DNA of 64,000 bases from Eublepharis macularius (Eukaryota > Chordata > Lepidosauria > Squamata > Eublepharidae), in the NCBI RefSeq assembly GCF_028583425.1, contig NC_072805.1, positions 21,214,001 to 21,278,000 on the forward strand, in the 5' to 3' direction. Under the pieces are notes generated by a model. It was given only the letters and a program-made list of their open reading frames with translations. It made no database searches and was not told the origin of the DNA. The translations under genes and the position numbers were made by a program. Of the stretch, positions 10,433 through 23,711 are shown in pieces. Each line of letters begins with the position of its first letter. The stretch's first letter is position 1.

Positions 10433-12970
10433 ATTCCCGCCGCTGCCACCGTTGTCACTTTTGAAGCATTCAAAGCAATCCGCATACATTGTTTCAGTAA
10501 TCTTTTCAGCAGCCCTATAAGACAGGTCAGTATCATTTGTAATTTGTAAATGAGAAAGAATAAGTTTAAATATATACAGTTTCTATCCCAAAATGGCATG
10601 AATATATAACATAATGGGTTGGATCCCACAGAACCTTTCTACGCACTCAAGAGCTCTTGCACAAATGAGAAATACAAGGAAGCCTTTGCAAGTTGCCCTT
10701 ATGCTAAGGCATCTGGACTGCGTCTCGTCTTGGTTTTCTGCTTGTACAAGACATAGCGCAAATCATGACCTTCTCCAATCAAATCATAGCACACCTCCCA
10801 ATCAGACCGTAATGACTGCATCCAAAGGGCCTTTTGCCCTTTGCCTTTTGTACGCAGCAATATTGATCTTACAGAGATGCATTCTTGGGAGAAGAAAAAA
10901 TACGGGGGAGGAAGTCAAGAAGGTATGAGTGTAAGTAATTGTGACTATGTGTATGAATAGGGGTGAAAATGAGATGATATAGATCAGTGTGGAGTGATAT
11001 CTGATAAATAAATCTTTATGTAGGCCACAGAAACTTAATTAAAGGATTCCATGGTTGGGCCATTAGCAGGGTCTATCGTTTGGCATAGAAAGTGTGATTA
11101 TAGGTGGTTGTGAGCTCGTTCTGCTGGCTGGTGTGTGTGCAGGAGAGAAAATAATAAAGCATACACTTGCTTTATATTTAGAAAAGAAATAAGAGTTCTT
11201 TATTGTAGGAACTCCATACTCTAATAGGAAAGGAGGAGAGACAGATCCCAACTACTTATCTAGTCTAAGGATCGACATGGATTGCAGGACAAGGCCTGCA
11301 TCCATGCTGCCAAGATGGAGGGAGGAGAAAGAGAGAGGTTTGCCTGGAACAATGCCAGGAAGAGAAGGAATGAGAGGGAGGAAGTCAGGAGGAGGAAATC
11401 AAAGGACATGTCAAAGGACAGTCAGAGTAGTAAACAATAAACAGTGCCCTGACCTCTCTATCTTTCTAACTCTATCTTTCCTCTGAAACCTGAGGGAAGG
11501 GACAGCATTGACTCATCCTCTTCCAACAGTATCCCCCCAGTACAATGTGGTCCTTCCCATTTTCTGCTTGGAATACTCTGACAGAGACAGAACTGGTAAC
11601 AAATTTGCATTCCTTTCATTCCTGCTTCTAAATTATTATTATTTAAAAAAATAATGTCGGTTCTGCTTAAGATGCTCTCTCTTCCCGCTTCCTATTAACC
11701 TCCTAGTCTCTCTCTCATTACCAGTTATGCCCAATACAGCTTTGAGCAGGCCCCAATGGAGGCCAGACCTTGATGGATAGCTTACAAGAGGGTATGAGGG
11801 AGCATTCCTTGGGCTGGAATCTGAAGTCCAACCAGCGTTTCTGCTGGTGAAAAAGGATGGAAGAGTCCCCTGTGACCACCACCGAAAAGGCTATGCTGGG
11901 GATCATGGGACATGCATGTACATGTTAGACGGAGTTTGTAGCAAGGAGGAGAACTGGGTTAGATTAAGTGAAAAAGTAGGCTGGATCCATCCCCTTTCTC
12001 TGTCCCTCTACTACAGCTGTCTGAGAACTGTATAGAACAGGCTTATTTGAGCAATGGACAGAGACAGGATACATTCCTAGATACAGCGTCCAGCCTCCAG
12101 CTTGGCATTACAATGTTCATAAGCCTCGACTTCCATTTGAAGTACGTTGGCACTGTCCAATAAACACACCTATTTGATCTTGCTTTGCCTGAAAACATAG
12201 ACATGCAACATTTATAGGTTGACTAGCTTGAGACCCACGCTTTGCTATGGTATTTAACTACTTTAAATCCTTTCTTCAATGGCCTGCAGTTTCCCTGACC
12301 TGATTTTTACCTCAGAACACAGAGTTCCACAGTGGACCAAATATATTGTAGTATATTTGATGTGTTATTTATTGATTGACTTGGAATGACTTGGATAGTG
12401 GATATTAGAAATGGATTTATACATAGCATATTTTTATATTTCTAATACGCACTTTAACACATGCACGTCCTAAGCAAATAACACTTAAAATTATGTAAAA
12501 TTATTTATGAATATGTAGGTTCATTTGCTTCACCACCAGCTAGTCGTTTGTGTTGGTTGGGAACACCAGGAGAACAGTGGTCAGAGTGAACATCAAATGC
12601 ACAAAATATTCAACATACTCAAAATATTCTACTATGACGAATGGTTCCAAACATAAAACAATTCCCTGCAGGTATCACAAAGTAAGGGAATAAGTTATAA
12701 TTCTTTTCTCCCTAAATTCACGTGGAACACCTTGTACATGTGGGAAAATTAAAATATCCCCGCCCCAGTCCAATGTGTCATGTGACACTGCTGCTTATGT
12801 TTTTTTCTCTCTGACTCGGAGAACTTGATGTTTCTTAGCCAGGAGCTTTCACTCGCTTCTTGCAACACTATCTGGAGATACCCATCCATGGCTCACTCAC
12901 TGAACTCTGGGAGCCTTTCCCATCAGGCTGAGACCTTTGCCTCAACAGCAGTCCTGGGCCCGAGCATGGG
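10433..12970. other. Intergenic, no gene recognised
   Basis: Mainly unique sequence with short open frames that match nothing I recognise. Around 11140-11560 the sequence (AATAAAGC, then TTCTTTATTGTAGG) could be a decayed LTR, but no termini are clear. 12180-12560 is AT-rich. Confidence 0.35.
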
Positions 12971-12977
12971 AAGGAAA

Positions 12978-13204
12978 TAGGGTTGCCAGCTCCAAGTTGG
13001 GAAACTCCTGGAGATCTGGGGAGTGAAACCTGGAGAAAGTGGGGTTTGGGGAGGGAAAGGACCTGGGCATGGCATAATTCCATAGAGTCCACCCCCCCCC
13101 CCAAAAAAACAGCCATTTTCTCCAGGTGAACTGATCTCTGTGGCCTGGAGACCAATTGCAGTTTCAGGAGATCTCCAGCCACTACCTGGAGGCTGGCAAC
13201 CCTC
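12978..13204 (-). mobile_element. TAGGG-type hAT element, 8-bp target duplication
   Basis: Runs from TAGGGTTGCCAGC to GCTGGCAACCCTC. It is flanked by GAAGGAAA at 12970-12977 and 13205-13212. At 227 bp it is the length of the intact copies at 28768-28996 and 31061-31280, in the opposite orientation. A poly-C/poly-A tract near 13093 lies inside. Confidence 0.8.
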
Positions 13205-13472
13205 GAAGGAAATAGGCTGCAAACTCACAGCCGTGATGTAGTTTCTTTATGCAATTTCACAAATAATTTTCTTTCATTAATCATAGGGAGAGGGGATGAT
13301 GTTACGTGGCCCATAAAAATGATATTCCAGCCCTGCAACGTCCACCTGGCTTTGTGGACACAGACATGTACCTCTCTCTTGTCCCAACTCTACTGGGTGT
13401 GCATAGCTTTGAAATTAATACTTAGCCTCTATTTAATATCTTAAAGTGTATTCAGAGAATTTCCCAAACAGT

Positions 13473-13663
13473 GGCTGTTTCCACACGGCTTACCTCAACC
13501 CGGAATGCTGCGCAACATGCTGAAAAAACCACGGAAAATCATGTTTTCTCATGCGAGTTTTGCGCAACATTGCGCAAAACTCACACGAGATAACGCTATC
13601 TTCCGCTTTTTTTCGGCATGTTGTGCGGCGTTCTGGGTTGAGGTAAGCCGTGTGGAAACGGCC
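13473..13663. mobile_element. Harbinger-like paired-arm MITE, 191 bp
   Basis: Arms start GGCTGTTTCCACACGGC and end with the near reverse complement GCCGTGTGGAAACGGCC. The inner part (TGCGAGTTTTGCGCAAC and mirror) resembles the 236-437 element. The 3-bp flanks are AGT and CGT, one mismatch. Confidence 0.65.
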
Positions 13664-14992
13664 CGTAACTGGTTGCAACTGTGAAAGGCACACCACTGTT
13701 TATTGTCCCCAGAGAAGAAATGGAGAGGTCAAGTCTGAGAAAGAAGGCCTTGTTCAAGGCTGACTAATCAGTTCAGGGTAGGGTAACCAACTCTTGGAAG
13801 GCAAACATCTGGAAAAGGAAAGACCCTGATCAAGAGCCCACCTACCTAGGAGCTGGACCGTTAGCACAAGGGGTGGAATACAAAGGGGTCAAAGGCACAA
13901 CAGAAGAGTCAAGAGGATAAGCCAACAGAAAATACTAATTCATCTAAGGTGCATAGCTTCTCTCTCTCTCTCTGGCTGAAGAGATGTCTGGAGGGAAAGG
14001 GAAGCCGAAAAGGTAGCCTGAGACAGTGGCAGCATTTAGAGAAGTTGCTTTTGAAGCACAGAACCCCTGGGTTGAAAATGAAAGTTAAAATTGGCTGCAA
14101 GCCTTGTGCCGCAATGGTTTTAAAGGCACAGCTACAACCTATTATTTTGCTTTAAAAGGCACTAAACCGGTAAAAACTGGCCTCTCTGCTATTCCCTCTA
14201 TTTGATGAAAAAACTTCATCAGGCAGAAAGAGGAAAAACTGGCCAGGCTAGTGGAAAACTGGCCAATTGGAGGGCAGAGGAACGATTTAAGGCATAGTCT
14301 TCCTGATTCATAGAGACGATGCTTTGTTTGTTGGCTACAAGAATGGAATGGGGCACGAATGAAAATGAGTGCATGGAGTGGAAGTAGGGTCTAGTCTCAT
14401 CTGGATGTCAGTCCTTTGTTGTGTGTGGGAGGAGGCAGGGGGCGGGAGGCAGGAGTTTTTCGAACTCCGTGCTAATTGTTGCTGTGCCACAGAGAGCAAA
14501 TACTCTGGCTTCTAGGACTGAGCAAAAAAAAAAAAAGGGCCATCCACGCCCAGTGAATATATTTGATAAAGTTAGCACTACAGAACCTGTGAGCAAATAA
14601 AGGATCCCGGGTAAACAGTAAGAGACAAAGCCGTTGCCAGAGCCACCCAAACAAAGAAATCTTGTCTGATTCTTGGATCGCTTTAAAGGCACAACTCAGC
14701 AAAAAAAAAAAATGAAACTTGCAACAACCAATAGAGAGAAGCAGGAGGAGGGGAAAAATAAAATGCTGTATATCCAAATTATTTCATACGCTTTCATTTT
14801 AATCTTGCCTAGGGTTGCCAACTGCCTGGAGAAAAGATTCTAGTCCCTTTGACAGAGCTTAATGGGGTGTTATTTAGCAGATGATTTATTTACCTCCATG
14901 CTGTGACAAGCCCATTCCCATACAATAAGCCTCTATTAAAGGGGCAGATTTTTTTTTATCAGGTTGTTGGCAATCTTAATCTTGCCCTATCT

Positions 14993-15440
14993 GAGAATCT
15001 CTCTACACGAAACATCTGACACATGATGAACACATGTCGGGAGATGCAATGTTAGCCGGGAAGGGCAGTTTTAAAAGACAGAGCCAATGGCAGGGCAAAG
15101 GCTTTCTATACACTGGAGCTGTGTGAAGGGGCTGTGAAATGCCAGAAGGGAAACTTCAGCCCATTAGAAACTCTCCAGGTCCAAGCCTGGCTCTGGAAGG
15201 CAGCTCCACCCCATTTCCATTCCTAGCTACCTCCTCTGGTTGCAATTAGACTGGAGAGGTGAAATTGATAGAGCCTTCAGGGAGGCAAAGATGAAATTAA
15301 CAAACCCTCTGAGGAGCCATCTCCGCTTGCTCTGTCTCTAGACAGCCTGCTCTGTCTTTTTAAACTACACTTCCCAGCTAACATTGCATCTCCCTACACT
15401 TGATGAACACATGCCGAAGCATCTCATGTAGAGAGACTCT
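14993..15440. mobile_element. Foldback element (AGAGTCTCTCTA ends)
   Basis: The left arm ATGATGAACACATGTCGG then GAGATGCAATGTTAGC is mirrored on the right by GCTAACATTGCATCTC and the same end sequence. The interior (about 270 bp) is only partly paired. It is related in its ends to the pair at 19240-19805. Confidence 0.6.
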
Positions 15441-15555
15441 GAGTTTACAATGAAAGCATTTAAAAGAACACAGATTTTTTTTCCTTAAAAAGGCAGAATA
15501 AATTCCTTGATAAAAATGAACTCTTGTCAGAAATGTCAAGTTACATTTTATTCAA

Positions 15556-15822
15556 CGGCCTGTTTGCGTGTAGTGGTTAAGAGCACGGGACTCTAATCTG
15601 GAGAGCTGGGTTTGATTCCCCACTCCTCCACTTGAAGCCAGCTGGGTGAGCTTTGGACAATCACAGCTTCTCGGAGCTCTCTCAGCCCCACCCACCTCAC
15701 AGGGTGATTGCTGTTGTGAGGATAATAATGACATACTTTGTAAACTGCTCTGAGTGGGTGTTAAGTCATGCTGAAGGGCGGTATATAAATCGAATGTTAT
15801 TATTGTTATTGTTGTTATATAT
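15556..15822 (+). repeat. tRNA-derived SINE, complete with ATT tail
   Basis: The head has GTGTAGTGGTTAAGAGC (A box) and GGTTTGATTCC (B box). The body has CAGCTGGGTGAGCTTTGG. The end is GGCGGTATATAAAT followed by (TTATTG)n-like tail sequence. This is the best complete copy of the long-tail SINE in the window. Confidence 0.85.
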
Positions 15823-16189
15823 GCAAGATGAAATTGCTGAACATTGGTGTCATTTCTGAACATTTGTTCTGGCTATGTTTGTACCTCAGAATAACCATCG
15901 CAAGGCTGCCCAAACAGGAGTCTACAGGCCCATCCCTCTTTGTGAAAGGGTTTGGTACTTTTAGCATGCGTGCCTTGGACTTAAGCCCACTTAATTGTTT
16001 GTATAGAGAGTATGAACTGGCACAAATGTTAAGTATACCAAGCTGAGAATCACCTGGGCTTAGATCCAGAGATAATTTCCAGGGATGTAAGGGATTTCTA
16101 CCCATGGACTTCACTGTTTCCTCTCCTTATGCCACAGCCCAGAATTCCCTCAAAATGTTACTCCTAGGCAACAGGAAACCCCTAGGAAT

Positions 16190-16406
16190 TTTATTTATGT
16201 TATTTCCCCACCTTTCTCCCCAACGGTGACCCAAATTGGCTTACATCATTCTCCTCTTCTCCATTTTTTCCCTCATAACAAATCCTGTGAGGTGGGTTAG
16301 GCTGACCAATGGCCATCCAGTGAGCTTCCATGGGGAAGATGGGATTTGAGCCTGGGTTGCCCAGACCCTAATCCATCACTCAAGATACTACACCACACCA
16401 GCTCTG
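16190..16406 (-). repeat. tRNA-derived SINE (short-tail subfamily)
   Basis: The reverse strand starts at CAGAGCTGGTGTGGTGTAG, includes GGTTTGAGCC-like B-box decay, and ends with GGGGAAATAACATAAATAAAA. It is the subfamily also found at 46450-46682 (-) and 52598-52795 (+). Confidence 0.75.
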
Positions 16407-16739
16407 AACAGCATGAAAGGAGAATCAGAGGTCTGCAGTGTGAGGGGAATTAGCAAAAAATCACCTTTCCATCCTTGCAAATCTTTTGGGGTCTGAAGTA
16501 CAGGACTGGAGGACGACTGTTCCCGAATGGTGCCGTTGTCCCATCACTGCTCGATTTTGCCAGAATAGCAGCAAAAATTACAGTGCTGCTGGAAAATACT
16601 TAGACCTCATTCAGTCACCACAACAGTGATGTGGTTGCAACTTGCCACTGAAAACTACTTCCACGTGTCGGGGCTCCAAGTGCCTGCCTTAATTTTAGGC
16701 CTGCTAGAAGTCTGGCTTTAGGAATTAAGCATTATATGC

Positions 16740-18580
16740 CCAATTTTTACTGCTGGAATGAACATCGGCAGCTTGGAATATCTTCCAAGCACAGCAATGT
16801 CCCACCCAAACCCATTATTACCCTCTCCCTCTCCGCAGCTAATTAAGAACATATTTCAGCTTTGTTCTCCTTTCCACATTTCTCTTTCTCTCTCCCCCTC
16901 TCGCGTTTGCCCTGTGGAAGAGACACAGACCGAACGATGAGATAACATTTCGTTGCCCAGACATAGGCAGTTAAATTGGAGCTGACTTTCTCCAGCCGCA
17001 GAGAAACCTTGAATCACTGCCTCCCTTCCTTGTTTCTGGCACCTTAAAAAGAGCTCCAGTCGCCTTGGATTTCTCAACTGACAAACAACAAAGCGTCTGT
17101 CCTGCAGTTCAAAATGAGTAGGAAAAATATTTACAGGAAACATCCCTCCGGGGACCTTGAGGCATTGAGTCACCGTGTCCCTCAAAGCGAAGACTGCAGA
17201 GACGCCACAGCGGCACCACAGCCCAACTGATTTATTGCTGAAGATCTTTTTTTAAAAAAAGAAAACATAAACAGGCAGTCAAGTTGCACTCCAAGACAAG
17301 GGCTGACATTCATGTTGCTTGTCTTAGGTGAAAGACCACCCCGTTTGACCTGTGGAGATGTGCTTGACAGCAGGAGAAGGAATTGAAGAATGACCACCCA
17401 TTTGTGGATGACTAATGAATGAAAGCATTCACTTGGACAGTTATTTTGGAATTACCCCTATAGACACAACCGAATGGAGAGAATTGGAACGTTCCTCTTC
17501 CTCACTTCCCCATGTTATTTCATCATGTTATGCTACAGCGACGTAGAACACATGCTGAGCCTGCAGAAGATCTCAAGTGCAATCCCTCATCTTTCCACTT
17601 AAATCCCCAAATTAAGTCACATCATAGCTTTTCAGACCAACCGAAGAACACAAATCAATGGGTAAGTTTTCAAGTTCCCCAGAAATCTTCAGCAGGCTAG
17701 ACCGTAAAAGAGTTTTGGAGAACCTGAAAGTCTGCATGCAGCTTCATGTTATTTTGGTTGGTCATATTGAAATCTATGATGCCCCTTTCATTCTTTTGGA
17801 TTTTGCTTTGGGCCAATGTGGCCACCTGAAACTTCTTTTAAGACCCTTTTAAAGAGGGGAAGGACTCTTTCATCAACACTGCCCATGCTTGGATCCTGAA
17901 TAGGGCAACACTATCTGCACATATTAGGAACTCGGCTCCTGTGTGTACTTAAGCATTCAGCCACTCTTGCACCTCTTGATTAAGGGTAGTTTCCCCACCC
18001 CCACATCGTTCTTTGTTATGCATAAGTCATCCGCACAGACAAAGAGGCACCATATGTAGAAAAACTTGTTATGTCTTGTCTCAAGGCAGAGAATTTAACT
18101 TACTGAGCCTGACAGCCAGCTTGGCACATTTCAGTGAGTTCAGTCAGAAATAGCTGCATCTGTGTATTCCAATCCTGGCTCCTAAATAAACATACACCGG
18201 TGAGCAACATTTGGAAATTTCCAAGGTGTAGGGGGAGGGGCATAAAAGTGGGATGTCAGTGCACAGGAGCATGGGAGGGAAGCGGAAAATGAAGGAAAGA
18301 TGACCGTACATCTAGGAGGCACAGTGGGATAAAGATCCCCAAACAATTTGACAATAGTTAACCTGGGAGAGAGCATGTCTCAAATCCATATACTAATGAA
18401 TGGGGGGGGGAGACTTTGGAGTGACTTTGCATCAGTCATTCTGTCTCAAGAAGATAACCCACCTTGCGGGATTGTTGTGAAGACAAAACTAAGAGAAGAG
18501 GACCATTTTCTTGTAGGAAGAAAGGTGGGATTAAAAAAAAACCCAAAGGGAATAAAATAATTGGATAAGAGTTGACTTGT
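16740..18580. other. Mostly unique intergenic sequence
   Basis: The stretch 16740-17400 carries no recognisable repeat and is a candidate for non-coding conservation. The remainder shows no gene. Open frames are short and unremarkable. Confidence 0.3.
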
Positions 18581-18591
18581 GTTTGGACTAT

Positions 18592-18881
18592 GGCTGGTTC
18601 CACAAGTCCTTAAAGGGACAGCCCACTCACCAAACGCTGCCGGCTTTCCCCCTTCACTCCGTGCGTTTCCGATTTCAAAACAGTAGAAGGCTGTTTGGCT
18701 TCCGTTTTGTCAGTGCCTTTTCCGGGACCGCAGGAAAGTGCGTTCTCAGAAAAGGCACCAAAAAAAAAAAGAAGCTAAAGAGCCTGCTACTGTTTTGAAA
18801 TTGGAGATGTCTGGAGTGAAGGGGGAAAGCTGGCAGTGTTTGGTGAGTGGGCCGTCCCTTTAAGGATGTGTGGAAATAGCC
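18592..18881. mobile_element. Harbinger-like paired-arm MITE, 290 bp, TAT duplication
   Basis: Starts GGCTGGTTCCACA and ends TGTGGAAATAGCC, flanked by TAT at 18589-18591 and 18882-18884. Arms pair over most of the length (TAAAGGGACAGCCCACTCAC and mirror). The loop side holds AAAAGGCACC and a poly-A run. Confidence 0.75.
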
Positions 18882-19239
18882 TATATATGAAACCCTTGAA
18901 CAAATGTATTCAGGATGGTTTACAAAATGCAAAAGCAAATGTTTTGTGTAAAATGTGTATTGATATCTTACATTTTTTAAAAAATCTTGGAGTCCTTCCT
19001 TTCAGCAAGCAGGAAAATAAATATGAAATTTGATGTGAAATTTCAGTTCTCAAAACCATGAGCTGGACAGTCAGGAATCACGTTTTGATAAGCTAAACGA
19101 GAATGGATTCTTCCCCCACCCTTGCTTTTCATGTCATCTTTAGAATTTTTTGCTTATAATGGCTCAAGTCAGTTGATGCTTCCTCCCCCCTCCCTCTACT
19201 AAATGTAGAAGTGTAAGTGTGCCTTATAACACACCCAAT

Positions 19240-19420
19240 TGGAGTCTCTCTACCCAAGATATCTTACATGGGGAAGCTCAAGTGACTTACTTTCAGTGTG
19301 GTCTTATGTTCAAGTGTACTCTGTCTCCTTAGCAGTGTATGTGTATACACAATGGGAGAACAAATGTAAGATCTTTCATTTGAGCATCCCCATGTCTTGT
19401 GTAGACAGACTCTTGGAGTC
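19240..19420. mobile_element. Foldback element, first of an adjacent pair
   Basis: Left end GGAGTCTCTCTACCCAAG and right end CTTGTGTAGACAGACTC form diverged inverted ends. Inner arms (GGGGAAGCTCAAGTGA and TCATTTGAGCATCCCC) also pair. The next foldback follows within a few bases. Confidence 0.5.
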
Positions 19421-19423
19421 TCT

Positions 19424-19808
19424 CTAAATGAGACAAAGTACATGCAGAGGCTCAAGTGAAGAGAGGCGCAATGCTAGCTGGGAAGATGAGTTCTAAAAGG
19501 ACAGATCGGAAAGCTTTGTCAATTTCCCTCTTTACAGAGCCAGCAAAGAAGATGGCTGCACCGGGGGTTGTTTATTTCCTCTCTGCCTCCCAGAAGCCTC
19601 TGTCAGTTTCACCTCCCCTTCTGGGAACCGGGGAGGAAATAAACAAACCCCCTGAGCAGCGATTTTCTTTGCCAGCTCTATAGAGATGGAAATTGACAAA
19701 GCCTTCCAATCTGTCTTTTTAGAACTCGTCTTCTCTGCTAGCATTACGCCTCTCTTCATTTGTGCCTCTGTGTGCACCTTGTCTCATTTAGAAAGACTCT
19801 TGGTATAT
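19424..19808. mobile_element. Foldback element, second of an adjacent pair
   Basis: The left arm has GTCTCTCTAAATGAGACAAA and GCTAGCTGGGAAGA. The right arm has CTGCTAGCATTACGCCTC and TTGTCTCATTTAGAAAGAC. Middle arms around TTTGTCAATTTCC and GGAAATTGACAAA also pair, so the ~385 bp can fold end to end. Frames crossing it are arm artefacts. Confidence 0.65.
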
Positions 19809-19829
19809 CAGACACCCATGCATGGGGTA

Positions 19830-22150
19830 GGGCTTGTAGAAAAACCAATGTATGTAGACTGGAATTGCACAATCAATCCCCAGATTGTAGGAGGGTACCT
19901 AAACCTTGCGATTTCATCCTATGCCATATTTCACATGAATGTCCTATTCAAATGTTACACCTATGCCAAGGTATCCAGTGACATGGATGTGCCAGGAGGT
20001 GAGATAGGAAGCTGCCCGGTGTGCCACCCCTCCCCCAGTGGCGCAAACATGAAAGTCAAACAAACTATGGGAAAAGAGATTAGGGTTGTACCTGGCCAAA
20101 TATGCTGTATTTGTTGTGTATAGATCTAGGGGTGAGCAGTCTCCCAAATACTGTTTTTTTTAGTCATAATGCCTCTTTGGAGAAAATCTGGGATATAAAT
20201 CTAGTACATATTAAATATATCATAAGATTTTTAAACACACAGAGACACACACACGAGACCCAATTTGCCAGGTTTCTGTACACACTGACTTGTGTCCTAT
20301 GATTGATAAGTTACAGGGTGGAAACTGGTATTGCTTTCAAGGAGAGCAGTTTTCAACATTGTAGGGCTGTGCCCACACTGATTCCCAGATGTTTTCAGTG
20401 CAGATCAAATGTTCACTGCATGTTCCCAAAATGAGCACAGACACATCATGGCTTGGTTCCAGGAAAAGCTGAGAGACAATTCACTTACTGTTTTCTTTAT
20501 GGTCAAATGCTGTTTCTGAAATGCAAGGCAAGCTAGCCAAGACTTGGAGCTGAGCAAAAACTTTGAGAAGAAGATAGCATGGGGGTTGCCACACTGCATG
20601 CACTTTGCGGGAAGCTGGAGTAAGCCTGTGATTTTCCTACAGCTACTGTATACCCAGTTGGTTGTGTGGACTGGACCCATTAGAGAGACATACATAGAAA
20701 TGTAGGCAAGCCAGTTCACACATCCAACTGCATTGCTTGATTTCTAATCACTTTGAAAGATGCATATCCAGTGATCTACCACTGGAAATGTGAACTGACA
20801 CTCTGGAGGTGATGCAAAAGTTCTCTTTAAAACCGTGGCACAAAAATTCGGTCTATGCAGTTGGATCTGCAGGGAGGTTCGTTCATATGTGCAAGTTATT
20901 CAAGTGACGAATTTGTACTGGCGAGCTTGTCCTGAGGCTTGTGCTCTTTGAGGAGGCAAGTTGATTGGAGCTGCACCACTTCAGTATGCAGGAGGAGGCT
21001 AGGAACCATGTGCATAGGAAACAGAACATTCCCTGCACATAGAAAAGAGGTTAGCAATCGGAGCAGAGTGAAATCACCTACACTTTCAAAACTCCAGTGA
21101 GGGAGACAGCATGATGCAGTAGTTAGAGCACCAGTATCCTGGCCCTTTTTATAAGCAGTATGGAAAGCCATGCGTGCCTCCTGGCTCCCTCCAGTCTCCT
21201 CTGGGGAGAAAGCTACCAGCAAGAAGCCAAGAGCCCCCCCCCTAGTTGTTCATAGGGTCCAACCCTACTTCTTGGCCTGCTCCAGGATTCCACTAGCTGT
21301 GAGGGCTCAAGATAGGGCTGCCAGGCCAAGCCCGGGAACCAGCAGAAGGGTTGGGGATGGGAACATGGGATGGGGTCATTGAGAGCGTGACAACATCACT
21401 TGCAGGGAAAACCCAGAAGTGATGGTGGGCAGCTCTAGGAATCACCAGAAACTCTATGGTTTATCATGGAGTTTCTGACAATTCCTAGAGCTGCCTGCTG
21501 TCTCTTCTGGGTTTTCCTTGGAAGTGACATTATCATACTTGCAACAATGCCATTAAAAAATTCTCCCTCTGCTACTTGCAGCAGTGGAGGGCAACAGAAG
21601 CTCAGAGCATTCCCACAACAGCCCCACCAGAAGGGTGACAACATCTCTTTCCCCCTGCAAGAGATTCCCCATAAGTCCAGGGATTACACACACACACACA
21701 CACACAGGCACACAGGCACACAGCAGTATCAGAAATTTAAATAAGTCAGAAAGGTTGAGGTATACATCACAGGCAATGCTGGACAGCATATCTAGCCTGG
21801 AGGATAGCAATGTGGTGCCATTACTAGTAACTCTCCAGTGGCATGACATCTGAATACCAGGAGACAGAATACATGTTAGCTCAATGGAGCCTCTATATCC
21901 AGAGGCAGTATACCCTTTGCATACCAGATGCTGCAGAGAAACCTCAGGGGAGGGTTATTGTCTTTGGGCCCAGACTTTGGTCTTCCCCCTGTTGGAAACA
22001 TATCAGTGGACTAGTCAGCCCTTTGGCCTGATCTACAAGGAGTCTTCTTAGAGTTTTTAAAAAACCCACTTTGTGTACAGCTGGAGATTCTGGAGTAAGT
22101 GCTTTGAGGATTGCACCCCTTAGAGCCTTTTGTCTGCCAGCTTTAACTCC
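19830..22150. other. Intergenic, no gene recognised
   Basis: Contains a diverged small inverted-repeat element (21405-21530, AGCTCTAGGAATCACCAG and mirror) related to 7361-7510, and a (CA)n run at 21685-21722. The rest is unassigned. Confidence 0.35.
21685..21722 (+). repeat. (CA)n microsatellite
   Basis: About 11 uninterrupted CA units, then two GGCACACA variants. Confidence 0.8.
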
Positions 22151-22570
22151 TAGAGCTCGAAAGTAACAAACAAGAGTGCAATCAACTCGTGACTTGAGTT
22201 ATTTCCACGTAATTTTCTGTTCATTTACCGGCACAACGTGTCCAGAAGCCTCCCAGATGCTTTTAATGTGTTTGGATCTGTGTCAGGGGCTTTTTCTTTT
22301 GCCTTTAAAATTATCTCTCTCATGCAATGCTTGCAGCGCTCCGCCGGCCCCGCTGCGGCCCAGCCCTTTAGCTCAAATAACCCCGGAGAGAGCTAGACGG
22401 AGCTGTGAGAGACAGCTCAGCCGAGGCTGTCTTGGCTGAAAATTACAGCAGATGCATTTATTATACCAGCCTGTGCAGACAAAGGAGGCTCAGATAGCCT
22501 ATTGGGGAAAAGATAAAAACGGAGCTCTCAGGATCTCGGCAAACAGTCATTAAGACGATTAGGCGTGTTC
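22150..22570. other. Unique segment, candidate regulatory element
   Basis: A repeat-free stretch with a small GC-rich core (CTCCGCCGGCCCCGCTGCGG) followed by AT-rich motifs such as AGATAA and TTTATTATA. It has no open frame worth calling. Function is inference only. Confidence 0.25.
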
Positions 22571-22969
22571 ACTCATGCATTCCACCAAAGGCAATTCCCC
22601 TAGAACTTCACAACTGGGCCCAGTTCTTTCCTTTGCAGCCATCCAGATAAAAATCCACCTCAAGGTGGCCCCTCCTTGGAGCCCACACCTCAGCAAGACT
22701 CAGGACAGGCTCCCTTGGGATGGAGTGCTCAGAGGCCACACCCTGCTGAGGATGGCATTTGGCCAGTTAGATTAACATCAACCAATTGACTGTGGAGTCT
22801 CCCAAAATTACAGACAACCTTCTGAAGGAGGTACCAGTATGGCATGTTCCCAGCCAGAGATATCAGTGAAGCACCCGTCAGCTCGAGTAAGACAAGAGCC
22901 AAGCTTCCCTGGAATGCCAATGGTGTTTCTTTGTTTTTAATTAAAAACAGATTTCTCTCCTCCCCCCCA

Positions 22970-23029
<60 letters not shown>
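22970..23029 (+). repeat. (CT)n microsatellite
   Basis: About 29 uninterrupted CT units after a poly-C run. Confidence 0.9.
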
Positions 23030-23033
<4 letters not shown>

Positions 23034-23529
23034 GTGAAGTGTTCCGAGGTGCTGCCCTCTGTGAGGAGAATTATGGAAACATCTTCCACTTTTCCCACTT
23101 CGCAGTTCAGCTCTGGAATGTCTTTTTCTGATTCCTGAGGTAACTCAAGATTCATAAAACAGAGTTAAGTGGGTGAGGGACGTCCAGCACATCGGATATG
23201 GAACCTTTCCCTACCTCTCCACGTCTCTGAAAAGAAACGGTTTACTAAGGTCTGGGGACAGGTTCCCTATGGCTTACCCATTCTGGTACCATTATTACAT
23301 GTCCCTGCATGAGGGGAAGCTGAGAGACCAGTGGGAGCATAGAGGCTTGTAGGGTTGCCAGGCCTTGAAGCATCATAGGAGACACCTCACCTGCAGCCCA
23401 GCAGCGGCAGTATAAAAATTTTTTTAAATCACCACCAGTTCAATGGAGTGACATCACTTCGGGGGAAACAGTAACAATTGGCCAGTTCTGTAATTTCGTC
23501 AAACTAGGAAATGGCAGTAGAGCATATAT

Positions 23530-23708
23530 TCAGAGTGGTAAACTTGACAGACTGTTGAATCCCCACTCTGCCATGAAGTTTGGTAGGTGACTCTCTCTCT
23601 CTCGGTCTCAATCTAACTTACCTCTGTCAGGGTTGTTATTGTGACGCTAAAATAGACGAGGGGAGAAGAGTATTTTTAGCCATTTTGGATCCCCATTGTG
23701 GAAGAAAC
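23530..23708 (+). repeat. tRNA-derived SINE fragment
   Basis: The B-box region (TTGAATCCCCACTCTGCCA) and body (CAGGGTTGTTATTGTGA) are present, with the tail GATCCCCATTGTGGAAGAAA. The head is lost. A MITE begins right after it. Confidence 0.65.
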
Positions 23709-23711
23709 CGA

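Noticed and set aside
13970-14780. Frames of about 100 codons on the - strand with FFFF and LLLL runs
   Set aside because: Produced by poly-A tracts at about 14525 and 14701; no family resemblance.
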